From NCBI GenBank assembly GCA_031408575.1, contig JANNWS010000084.1:1-21016 (forward strand): a DNA stretch of 21,016 nucleotides. Direction: 5' to 3'. The notes under the pieces were generated by a model. It made no database searches, was not told the origin of the DNA, and worked only from the letters and a program-made list of their open reading frames with translations. Positions 1-6,130 of the stretch are shown here, one piece after another. The position numbers and the translations under genes are program-made. Origin of the DNA: Aliitabrizicola sp031408575. Lineage in GTDB: Bacteria; Pseudomonadota; Alphaproteobacteria; Rhodobacterales; Rhodobacteraceae. Every line of letters begins with the position of its first letter. Position 1 is the stretch's first letter.

Positions 1-313
1 AGTCTGGGCAATCCTTCTTCGGACAAACCTCGCTCAGCAGACCACCAAAACAGCATGAATGCGTTGTTCAGGACGAACTAAATACCCATAACGCGCGATC
101 AACGGGAAAGACCTCTCGCGCAAGAAGCATCTGCCGGTATCACCCGATCAGGCCGCAGGGGCGTCACAACACGGGGCGAAAGGGCCAGTGGGCCGGGGTT
201 TCAGTCGGCACCCATCGCAGCCGCCCGTTTATATATTGTGGCCTACCCGCCTGCTGTTTACATTTCGCGATACCATCCGCAGGCGTCGGGGCCCGCAGTG
301 ACGGGAGATTTGC
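1..313. other. Intergenic or left-edge region, no gene recognised
   Basis: No frame here reads like a conserved protein on either strand. A plus-strand frame from the window edge stops at about 81 and could be the tail of an upstream gene, but it shows no motif. There is an AT-rich stretch around 228-237 in an otherwise GC-rich region. It could hold a -10 element for the downstream gene, but I cannot pair it with a convincing -35. A GGGAG ribosome binding site at about 304-308 serves the following start codon. Confidence 0.5.
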
Positions 314-1009
314 ATGCGCGACGGCCTCCCCCACCGCAAACGCGGCGTCTTTGCCGGGCTGCGCGCCAGTTTCCTGACCGGTTTGATCGTCGTGCTGCCG
401 ATCGGACTGACGATCTATCTGATGTGGACGCTGATCGGCTGGATCGACGCCTGGGTGCTGCCGCTGGTGCCACACGCGTGGAAGCCGGACACGTTGATCC
501 GCGACTATTTCGGTCAAGACACCGTCATCGGCATCCGGGGCGTGGGTGTGATCGTCTTTCTGGTCTTTACCATCATCGTCGGATGGATCGCAAAGGGGCT
601 GATTGGGCGGTCTCTGATCCGCCCGGTGGAACGGATGGTCGACCGGATGCCGGTGGTACGATCAGTCTATACCGGCCTGAAACAGATTGCGGAGACGGTC
701 TTTTCACAAACCGGATCGAATTTTGAACGCGCTTGTCTTGTACGGTTTCCACATCCCGAGATCTGGGCCATCGGCTTTGTCGCGGCCAGGGCCAAAGGCG
801 AAATCGCCGCCCGCCTGCCGGTTGACGGCGACGTGTTGACGATCTTTGTCGCCACCGCACTGGTCCCGCCCTCGGGCTTTCTGGTGTTCGTGCCTGCGGC
901 AGACGTCATCATGCTGGACATGACGATCGAAGACGCGGCCAAGCTGATTATTTCGGCCGGCCTTGTCTATCCCAACGCGCGCGATCCGGCACAGCCTGCC
1001 CTCAGCTGA
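314..1009 (+). CDS. DUF502 family membrane protein
   Basis: This 231-residue protein belongs to the DUF502 family, which has no established biochemical role. Two hydrophobic segments are visible, at about residues 18-40 (beginning FLTGLIVVLPIGLTIYLMW) and 76-97 (beginning GIRGVGVIVFLVFTIIVGW). They are followed by the family's conserved stretch, including PVVRSVYTGLKQIAETVF and a later TALVPPSGFLVFVPAADV. The soluble C-terminal half probably lies on one face of the inner membrane. The ATG has GGGAG about 7 nt upstream. The gene converges on the patatin gene and their 3' ends overlap by 8 nt. The length and motif order are normal for the family. The family call is confident; the function is unknown. 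Confidence 0.88.
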   Translation: MRDGLPHRKRGVFAGLRASFLTGLIVVLPIGLTIYLMWTLIGWIDAWVLPLVPHAWKPDTLIRDYFGQDTVIGIRGVGVIVFLVFTIIVGWIAKGLIGRSLIRPVERMVDRMPVVRSVYTGLKQIAETVFSQTGSNFERACLVRFPHPEIWAIGFVAARAKGEIAARLPVDGDVLTIFVATALVPPSGFLVFVPAADVIMLDMTIEDAAKLIISAGLVYPNARDPAQPALS

Positions 1010-2036
1010 ACAGCGCAGACAGATCGACACTTGCCCGCTTGCCGATGTCATTGCGATGTGCGCTCAGGAACCGGTCCGCCGCGACGCGCCCGGCTTCTTT
1101 CAGCCGGAACAGCAGGTAAGGTGTCGGCACCAGCTTGGTCGCGGCGGAAAGTTCGTTCATCAACGCATCATCGGCGATCAGATGCACATGCACATCCTTC
1201 ATCACCCCACGGGCGATCTTGCCCTCGGCGATCAGTTTCTTGACGAAATTGACCGCGCGCAGATCAGACAGAAGCGAGGCATTGAAGCTGATCTCGTTGA
1301 TCCGGTTCTGAATGTCCGCAGCCGTCTTTGGCACCTCTTCACGCCGCAACGGGTTGATATTAACGATCACCAGATCGTCGGGCAGGTCAGGCGCATACAG
1401 CGGAAAAAGCGCCGGGTTGCCGGTATAGCCACCATCCCAGAATGTCTCGACCTGCCCGGTTGTCGCGTCCGGGATGTCGACCGCCTGAAACACCGTCGGC
1501 AGACAGGCCGAGGCAAGGATCACGTCGGTCGAGATCTCGGCGCCTGAAAACACCCTGATCTTGCCGCTGCGCACATTGGTCGCACTGATGAACAACTGCG
1601 GGCCGGTCTTGGAACAGACGCGGTCGAAACGGAACCGCTTGACCACGTGCTGCAGTGGATTGTGCCAGAACGGTCCATAGCCATAGGGCGAGAATATCTG
1701 TGCCGCGACCCCTTGTGGCGAGATTGGAAACACCGCTTCCATCGCTTCGCTGACCGCCCCGGCATAGGGCAGGAATGGGGCCATCCAGGCCGAAAGGCGC
1801 ATGTCGCCAACCGCCCCCACCTGTGCCCAAAGCCAGTCCAGATTGTCGCGCGCACCCTGCCGCCCGCCCGCGATCCAGCCCGCCTTGTAGGCAGCCCCGT
1901 TCAGCGCCCCGGCAGAAGTACCGGAGATGGCGGCAATCTCGATTGCGTCCTCGTCAAGCAATCGGTCCAGCACACCCCAGGTGAACGCCCCGTGCGCGCC
2001 ACCGCCTTGCAGGGCCAGATTGAGTCGCAGGGTCAT
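1002..2036 (-). CDS. Patatin-like phospholipase family protein
   Basis: A 344-residue bacterial patatin-type serine acyl hydrolase. The oxyanion-hole glycine run GGGAHG lies at residues 11-16, the nucleophile elbow GTSAG at 39-43 with Ser41, and the second member of the Ser-Asp dyad in the DGG motif at 201-203 (Asp201). These residues are what the family uses to hydrolyse acyl esters of lipids. No signal peptide is seen, so the protein is probably cytoplasmic or peripheral to the membrane. It lies 69 nt downstream of bdhA on the same strand and the two are probably co-transcribed, which hints at a role in storage-polymer or lipid turnover. The actual substrate cannot be read from the sequence. 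A copy of a dispersed repeat sits in the gap. Confidence 0.9.
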   Translation of the reverse strand: MTLRLNLALQGGGAHGAFTWGVLDRLLDEDAIEIAAISGTSAGALNGAAYKAGWIAGGRQGARDNLDWLWAQVGAVGDMRLSAWMAPFLPYAGAVSEAMEAVFPISPQGVAAQIFSPYGYGPFWHNPLQHVVKRFRFDRVCSKTGPQLFISATNVRSGKIRVFSGAEISTDVILASACLPTVFQAVDIPDATTGQVETFWDGGYTGNPALFPLYAPDLPDDLVIVNINPLRREEVPKTAADIQNRINEISFNASLLSDLRAVNFVKKLIAEGKIARGVMKDVHVHLIADDALMNELSAATKLVPTPYLLFRLKEAGRVAADRFLSAHRNDIGKRASVDLSALFS

Positions 2037-2069
2037 TGTCGCCTCCGTGGTCGCGGCCGGGTCCGGGCA

Positions 2070-2103
2070 GCCTTCGGCGAGGATATTTTCACAAAGATGA
2101 AAA
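2070..2103 (+). repeat. Short dispersed intergenic repeat, copy 1
   Basis: The element begins GCCTTCGGCGAGGATATTTT and ends with AAAGATGAAAA. It fills half of the gap between bdhA and the patatin gene. Its first 14 bases are identical to those of copies near 8003-8036 and 20520-20553. Here it runs opposite to the flanking genes. From memory, similar GGCGnGGATATTTT elements are common between genes in Rhodobacterales. Confidence 0.75.
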
Positions 2104-2105
2104 CA

Positions 2106-2879
2106 TCAAAGCGCCGTCCAGCCGCCGTCCACGCTGATCGTGGTGCCGGTGATCTGGGCCGCGGAAGCCGAACAAAGGAACACCGCGGTGCCGCCTATTT
2201 CCTCGACCGTGGCGAACTGGCGTGAGGGTTGCCGGTCAAGGAGGACTTCACGTAGCACAGTCTCGCGGTCCATCTTGTGAACCTTCATCTGTTCGGGGAT
2301 TTGCGCCTCGATCAGCGGAGTCAGCACATAGCCGGGGCAGATCGCATTGCAGGTGATGGATTCTCCCGCTGTTTCCAGCGCCGTGACCTTGGTCAGCCCC
2401 ACCATTCCATGCTTGGCCGCAACGTAGGCCGATTTGAACGGGCTGGCGGTCAGACCATGCGCAGAGGCGACGTTGACGATCCGCCCCCAGCCAGCCGCGC
2501 GCATCAGGGGCAGGGCGGCTGCGGTGGTATGGAAGGCCGAGGTCAGGTTGATCGCCAGGATCGCATCCCATTTGGCGGCCGGAAATTCCGGGATCGGGGC
2601 GACGAACTGGATGCCTGCGTTATTCACCAGGATGTCGCACCGACCCGCCTCGGCGATCAGGCTGCGACACTCATCGCCCTTCGACATGTCTGCCCGGATA
2701 TAGCGCACGCCGACGCCGTACTGCACCGACAGATGGTCGGCCAGCAGATGGTCCTCCTCGGCGTCGGTGAAGGAATTGAGGATGACATCCGCCCCGGCCC
2801 CCGCAAGGGCGCGCGCAATGCCCAGCCCGATTCCCGAGGTTGATCCGGTGACGATGGCGGTCTTGCCTGAAAGGGTCAT
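2106..2879 (-). CDS. bdhA: D-3-hydroxybutyrate dehydrogenase (SDR family)
   Basis: This cytoplasmic NAD-dependent enzyme interconverts D-3-hydroxybutyrate and acetoacetate, the last step of polyhydroxybutyrate degradation before CoA activation. The 257-residue protein is a classical short-chain dehydrogenase. It has the nucleotide-binding TGSTSGIG at residues 11-18, NNAG at 86-89, Asn111, and the catalytic Ser139, Tyr152 and Lys156 (YVAAK). The PGYVLTPL segment and the C-terminal GTTISVDGGW match the 3-hydroxybutyrate dehydrogenase subgroup. A GGAG ribosome binding site precedes the ATG. Two tandem TGC-rich repeats lie directly upstream and suggest PhaR control. A patatin gene follows on the same strand. 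Another SDR specificity is possible but less likely. Confidence 0.88.
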   Translation of the reverse strand: MTLSGKTAIVTGSTSGIGLGIARALAGAGADVILNSFTDAEEDHLLADHLSVQYGVGVRYIRADMSKGDECRSLIAEAGRCDILVNNAGIQFVAPIPEFPAAKWDAILAINLTSAFHTTAAALPLMRAAGWGRIVNVASAHGLTASPFKSAYVAAKHGMVGLTKVTALETAGESITCNAICPGYVLTPLIEAQIPEQMKVHKMDRETVLREVLLDRQPSRQFATVEEIGGTAVFLCSASAAQITGTTISVDGGWTAL

Positions 2880-2890
2880 AGCGTTCTCCG

Positions 2891-2927
2891 ATGCTGCGCT
2901 CGCATCTCATACCATGCTGCGCTTGCA
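2891..2927 (-). promoter_or_regulatory. Tandem TGC-rich repeats, candidate PhaR operator of bdhA
   Basis: Two near-identical 14-bp direct repeats occur at 2891-2904 and 2914-2927 (ATGCTGCGCT[C/T]GCA on the plus strand), with starts 23 bp apart. On the bdhA strand each reads TGCnAGCGCAGCAT, and the proximal copy ends just before the bdhA ribosome binding site. PhaR of Paracoccus and Rhodobacter, the polyhydroxybutyrate-responsive repressor, is known to bind TGC-rich sites of the CTGCnnnGCA type. The match and the link to a polyhydroxybutyrate gene make this a plausible operator. It is an inference. Confidence 0.5.
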
Positions 2928-2953
2928 ACGGGCATGGCACCTGACTGTGCGGC

Positions 2954-2983
2954 AAAAAAAAACGCCGGCACAAGGCCGGCGTT
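2954..2983 (-). terminator. Strong intrinsic terminator on the minus strand
   Basis: A perfect 9-bp stem (AACGCCGGC at 2961-2969 with GCCGGCGTT at 2975-2983) and a 5-nt loop are followed on the minus strand by nine T residues. It lies about 75 nt upstream of the bdhA start and downstream of a minus-strand promoter, so it does not end any annotated gene. It most likely ends the candidate small RNA. Confidence 0.85.
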
Positions 2984-3031
2984 AAGTCATGAGGCAGGTT
3001 TCATACAGGCAAGAAACCTATCGAGCAGTAT
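2954..3031 (-). ncRNA. Candidate small RNA of about 78 nt upstream of bdhA
   Basis: The unit has a promoter (-35 TTGGAC, 17-nt spacer, -10 TATAAG) and a predicted start near 3029-3031. A perfect 7-bp hairpin (AGGTTTC and GAAACCT around a 10-nt loop, 2996-3019) is followed by a strong intrinsic terminator ending near 2954. The transcript contains no convincing coding sequence. A five-codon frame (MKPAS) exists but has no good ribosome binding site. The terminator ends before bdhA and no antiterminator partner is visible within the transcript, so an independent RNA fits better than an attenuator. I do not recognise a known family. Confidence 0.55.
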
Positions 3032-3035
3032 CAGT

Positions 3036-3064
3036 CTTATACGCCGACAAAACCGGCTGTCCAA
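3036..3064 (-). promoter_or_regulatory. Sigma-70-type promoter of the candidate small RNA
   Basis: On the minus strand TTGGAC (3064-3059) and TATAAG (3041-3036) are separated by exactly 17 nt. Both hexamers are close to the housekeeping consensus, which is uncommon in this GC-rich window. The spacer holds a small inverted repeat (GCCG at 3043-3046 and CGGC at 3054-3057) that could be a regulator site. Confidence 0.6.
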
Positions 3065-3141
3065 GCTAAAAGTTTGATATGGCAACGCGGTAGCGATACC
3101 GTCGCGCCAGACCAGACCGCCAGCCGGGGAGTGTTTCGCAC

Positions 3142-4950
3142 ATGAGACCGATGTTTTTCCGACCCGTAACCTTGGCCTGCCTGGCCCTCATCGGTCCTTT
3201 GGCCCTGCCCCTGCTGGCCCAGCCCCAACATGGCATAGCTATGTATGGCGACCCCGCCCTACCACCTGATTTTGTGTCGTTGCCCTATGCGAATCCCGAT
3301 GCACCCAAGGGCGGTCGCATCGTGTTCGGCGAGTCGGGCGGCTTTGATTCGCTCAACCCTTTCATCCTGAAAGGCAACCCGCCCGCCGGTCTTTCCGCCC
3401 TGACGGTCGAAACGCTGATGGGCCGATCCTATGACGAGCCGTTCAGCCTTTACGGTCTTCTTGCCGAATCGGTAGAGTCTGATCCCGACCGGACCTTCGT
3501 CGAATTCACCCTGCGCTCCGAGGCCCGCTTTTCCGATGGCAGCCCCGTCACCCCTGAGGATGTGATCTGGTCGTTCGAGACGCTGGGCACCAAAGGCAGC
3601 CCGCGCTATGCCGCCGCCTGGGCCAAGATCGCGACATCCGAGATCACCGGCCCGCGGTCTGTGCGCTTCACCTTCAACGTGCAGGACCGCGAGCTGCCAC
3701 TGATCCTTGGCCTGCGCCCGATCCTGCAAAAGGCGCAATGGGAAGGGCGCGATTTCACCCAGTCCTCGCTGGACGCCCCCATCGGATCGGGCCCCTACAC
3801 CGTCGGGCCGTTCGAGCCGGGCCGTTTCATCACCTACACCAAGAACCCCGACTGGTGGGGGGCCGGTCTGCCCTTCAACCGCGGCCAGCACAACGTCGAC
3901 GAGGTCCGCTATGACTATTTCGGCGATAGCGGCATCGTGTTCGAGGCGTTCAAGGCCGGGGCGATCACCAGCTACCGCGAGGCGAACCCCGCCGCCTGGG
4001 CCAGCAACTATGCCTTCCCCGCCGTGCAATCAGGTGACATCGTTCTGTCCGAGATTGCGCACCAGCGCCCCTCGGGAATCGAAGGATTCGTGTTCAACAC
4101 CCGCCGCGCGATCTTTGCCGACTGGCGGGTGCGCGAGGCGCTGATCCAGGCCTTCAACTTCGAATTCATCAACCAGACGCTGACCGGCGGCGTGCAGCCC
4201 CGCATCACCTCGTATTTCTCGAACTCTGTCCTTGGCATGACCCCCGGTACGCCGGCCACCGGCAAGGAGCTTGCCCTGCTGGAGCCGTTCGCCGCCACTC
4301 TGCCCCCCGGCACAATCGAAGGCTACGCCCTGCCCGTATCGGACGGATCAGAGGCCAACCGCAGCGGCATCCGCGCTGCCACGAAGCTTCTGGAGGACGC
4401 CGGGTGGACGGTGCAGGACGGCATCCTCAAAGACGCCACAGGTACGCCCTTTGCGTTCGAGATCCTGCTGGTGCAGGGTGCCGATGATATGCTGTCGATC
4501 GCCACGATCTATACCGAGGCGCTCAAGCGCCTTGGCATCGACGTGGCGATCACCAGCGTCGATTCCGCCCAATACAAGGAACGTACCAACACCTATGATT
4601 TCGACATGACCCACCACATCCGGTCGCTGTCGCTGTCGCCCGGCAATGAGCAGATGCTTTACTGGGGGTCGGCGGGTGTCACCGAACCTGGCACCCGCAA
4701 CTGGATGGGCATGAATTCACCAGCCGCCGAGGCGATGATCCAGACCTTGCTGACCGCCACCGACCCCGCCGATTTTCAGGCCGCCACCCGCGCGCTGGAC
4801 CGGGTGCTGACCAGCGGGCGGTATGTGGTGCCGATCTGGTATTCAGCCGTCTCGCGCCTTGCCCATGCAAAGACGCTGCATTACCCCGAAACGCTGCCGA
4901 TCTACGGTGACTGGCTGGGTTTTCAACCCGACGTGTGGTGGTATGAATAA
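3142..4950 (+). CDS. Extracellular solute-binding protein, family 5 (YejA-like peptide-binding protein)
   Basis: A 602-residue periplasmic binding component of a peptide-type ABC importer. It begins with a clear signal peptide (residues 1 to about 26, ending PLALPLLA). The opening of the mature protein, HGIAMYGDPALPPDF followed by YANPDAPKGG, is the hallmark of the YejA subgroup, which delivers oligopeptides and microcin C-type compounds to YejBEF. Later features include the family-5 SDGSPVTPEDVIWSFETL segment and a C-terminal GDWLGFQPDVWWYE. The ATG has GGGGAG about 10 nt upstream. No permease or ATPase gene follows; the next gene is a tiny lipoprotein. It is therefore an orphan binding protein here, or its transporter lies elsewhere. 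The family call is firm; the ligand is unknown. Confidence 0.88.
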   Translation: MRPMFFRPVTLACLALIGPLALPLLAQPQHGIAMYGDPALPPDFVSLPYANPDAPKGGRIVFGESGGFDSLNPFILKGNPPAGLSALTVETLMGRSYDEPFSLYGLLAESVESDPDRTFVEFTLRSEARFSDGSPVTPEDVIWSFETLGTKGSPRYAAAWAKIATSEITGPRSVRFTFNVQDRELPLILGLRPILQKAQWEGRDFTQSSLDAPIGSGPYTVGPFEPGRFITYTKNPDWWGAGLPFNRGQHNVDEVRYDYFGDSGIVFEAFKAGAITSYREANPAAWASNYAFPAVQSGDIVLSEIAHQRPSGIEGFVFNTRRAIFADWRVREALIQAFNFEFINQTLTGGVQPRITSYFSNSVLGMTPGTPATGKELALLEPFAATLPPGTIEGYALPVSDGSEANRSGIRAATKLLEDAGWTVQDGILKDATGTPFAFEILLVQGADDMLSIATIYTEALKRLGIDVAITSVDSAQYKERTNTYDFDMTHHIRSLSLSPGNEQMLYWGSAGVTEPGTRNWMGMNSPAAEAMIQTLLTATDPADFQAATRALDRVLTSGRYVVPIWYSAVSRLAHAKTLHYPETLPIYGDWLGFQPDVWWYE

Positions 4951-4962
4951 GGATCGCCGTGC

Positions 4963-4976
4963 GCCGGGTTTCCGGC
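4963..4976 (+). other. Short hairpin just after the solute-binding protein gene
   Basis: GCCGG (4963-4967) and CCGGC (4972-4976) pair around a 4-nt GTTT loop, 13 nt after the stop codon. There is no following T run, so it is not a convincing terminator. It may stabilise the mRNA end. Confidence 0.3.
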
Positions 4977-5020
4977 TCCCCGCGCCGCACCAACCGCAGA
5001 TCGCAACAAGGACACTCCGC

Positions 5021-5143
5021 ATGAAACGACTGGCACTTCTTCTGGCCCTCACCCTGACGCTCACCGCCTGCAACACCGTGGAAGGCGTCGGCGAAGACCT
5101 GTCCGGCGGCGCACGGACGGTGGGGAACATGATCGGGGGGTAA
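5021..5143 (+). CDS. Entericidin A/B-like small lipoprotein
   Basis: A 40-residue protein with a basic start (MKRL), a hydrophobic stretch and a lipobox (LTAC) whose Cys17 would be lipidated. The short mature part (CNTVEGVGEDLSGGARTVGN) matches the entericidin EcnA/EcnB family motif of a small Gly-, Asp- and Glu-rich helix. In enteric bacteria these are envelope lipoproteins of a toxin/antidote-like pair induced on entry to stationary phase. Many alphaproteobacteria keep a single copy of uncertain role. An AAGGA ribosome binding site lies 8 nt before this ATG, which fixes the start; an in-frame start further upstream lies inside the previous gene. It is 70 nt downstream of the solute-binding protein gene and may be transcribed with it. 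Confidence 0.85.
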   Translation: MKRLALLLALTLTLTACNTVEGVGEDLSGGARTVGNMIGG

Positions 5144-5290
5144 GGGGGCTGTGTGGCTTTCATCCGCTCCGCGGCAGTTTGTCTCTTCCCGGTGCCAGAC
5201 TACGGGATTGCGGACCTTGCTAGAGTCTCTGCTGCGGGATTGCCTTCCCTAAAATTCCCCTGTCCCCGCAACATGAACCACTTACCAAGC

Positions 5291-5306
5291 GTTTCAAGCG
5301 TGAAAC
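5291..5306. repeat. Small palindrome next to the regulator pseudogene
   Basis: GTTTCA and TGAAAC form a perfect 6-bp dyad around AGCG. It lies 10 nt beyond the reconstructed stop codon of the XRE-cupin pseudogene. No T run follows on either strand, so it is either a weak hairpin or a protein-binding dyad. No known regulator site is recognised. Confidence 0.3.
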
Positions 5307-5316
5307 ATCTCCCCCC

Positions 5317-5867
5317 TCACACCAGCGAGGTCACCCACAGGAGCGTTGCATCCTCGCCCGACACCGACACCGCATTATGCCTCATCGTGGCGGCGCAATA
5401 GGCGCTGTCGCTGCGCTTCATCTCTACCGGCTCATAGAACTCGGTTTAAAGTTGCGCCACCCCGGCCAGGACATAGAGGAACTCTTCGCCGTCATGGCGC
5501 ACCCAGCCGTCGAACTCGCCTGCATCCCGCGCCCGGATGCGCGCGCGGTAAGGCAGCATCTGCTTGCGAGTCATCGCCAGCAATTCATGCTTATAGGTGG
5601 TGGTCGCCTGCGGCTGCCCCTCGCCCGCCCGCGTCACCGCCCGCCGCCCCGTCACCTGCGCGCGAACCGGGCCGGTGCGGTGAACAGTTGCGGCACCGTA
5701 ATCGCCAGCCCGAGTGCCAGCTTCTTCAGCGCGTCATAGCTCGGCGACATCTGGCCGTTTTCGGTCTTTGACAACTTGGACCGCGCCAGCCCTGCCTGCA
5801 CCGCTGCCTGTTCCAGCGTCCAGCCGCGTACCTTGCGCAACTCGCGTATCCGTGGCCCCACGTTCAC
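5317..5867 (-). pseudogene. XRE-family regulator with cupin sensor domain, disrupted
   Basis: Read as one gene, this encodes about 183 residues of a helix-turn-helix plus cupin transcriptional regulator, a family that usually controls nearby metabolic genes in response to a small ligand. Residues 1-71 (5867-5652) carry a complete XRE domain (IRELRKVRGWTLEQAA, then ARSKLSKTENGQMSPS). The frame then ends at a TGA and resumes at about 5655 in a frame shifted by one base. There the cupin part continues (WVRHDGEEFLYVLAGVAQL) until an in-frame TAA at 5446-5448. After that stop the same frame continues with recognisable cupin sequence (TEFYEPVEMKRSDSAYC, ending TLLWVTSLV) to a TGA at 5317-5319. One frameshift plus one nonsense change argue for true decay rather than a single sequencing error. 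A short HTH-only protein might still be made. Confidence 0.85.
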
Positions 5868-6004
5868 GGTTCCGCTGCCGCCTCCGGCCCGACCTTGCGC
5901 ATCAGGTGCATCAGGCTTTCCGTATCAGGATTGCCCATACCGCGAGCAGTACGGCAGGGCCACGCGTCTTGCAACGGCGGCGTTCGGGGCGTAACCCATC
6001 CCGC

Positions 6005-6130
6005 ATGCCCCTGCTGATCGACAACCGCCCGCCGCCCCCCTTCAACGTTGCGGCACGGGTGCTTGCAGGGGCCGCTGCCACATCCGCCACCCTGCGCCAC
6101 GACTGGGAGACCTCACATGGTCAAACTTGA
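6005..6130 (+). pseudogene. Possible N-terminal remnant of a lost gene (41 codons)
   Basis: A short frame beginning MPLLIDNRPPPPFNVAARVL runs for 41 codons and then stops inside the start of the frnE-like gene. The proline-rich opening followed by FN-AA-VL resembles, from memory, the first residues of AMP-forming acyl-CoA synthetases. In related genomes such genes can sit beside XRE-cupin regulators. The divergent neighbour is exactly such a regulator, and it is broken. No good ribosome binding site is seen and the match is short, so this could be chance. It is listed as a possible deletion scar. Confidence 0.25.

Noticed and set aside
1..81. Tail of an upstream plus-strand gene ending at about 81
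   Set aside because: The 26 codons visible show no family feature, so the claim cannot be supported from this window.
2954..3031. Transcription attenuator or riboswitch in the bdhA leader
   Set aside because: The terminator strands have no competing partner inside the predicted transcript, and no known riboswitch core is recognised. An independent RNA is simpler, though read-through into bdhA cannot be excluded.
5291..5306. Palindrome GTTTCA-AGCG-TGAAAC as a terminator or SOS box
   Set aside because: There is no T run on either strand, and it does not match the alphaproteobacterial LexA site pattern (GTTC, seven bases, GTTC). It is kept only as an unexplained dyad.
5446..5655. Second half of the XRE-cupin locus as a separate gene starting at GTG 5655
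   Set aside because: It has no ribosome binding site, begins within a conserved linker, and ends at a premature TAA with cupin sequence continuing beyond. It is part of one broken gene.
5652..5655. Programmed ribosomal frameshift in the XRE-cupin gene
   Set aside because: No slippery heptamer or downstream structure is evident, and the separate in-frame stop further on would still truncate the product.
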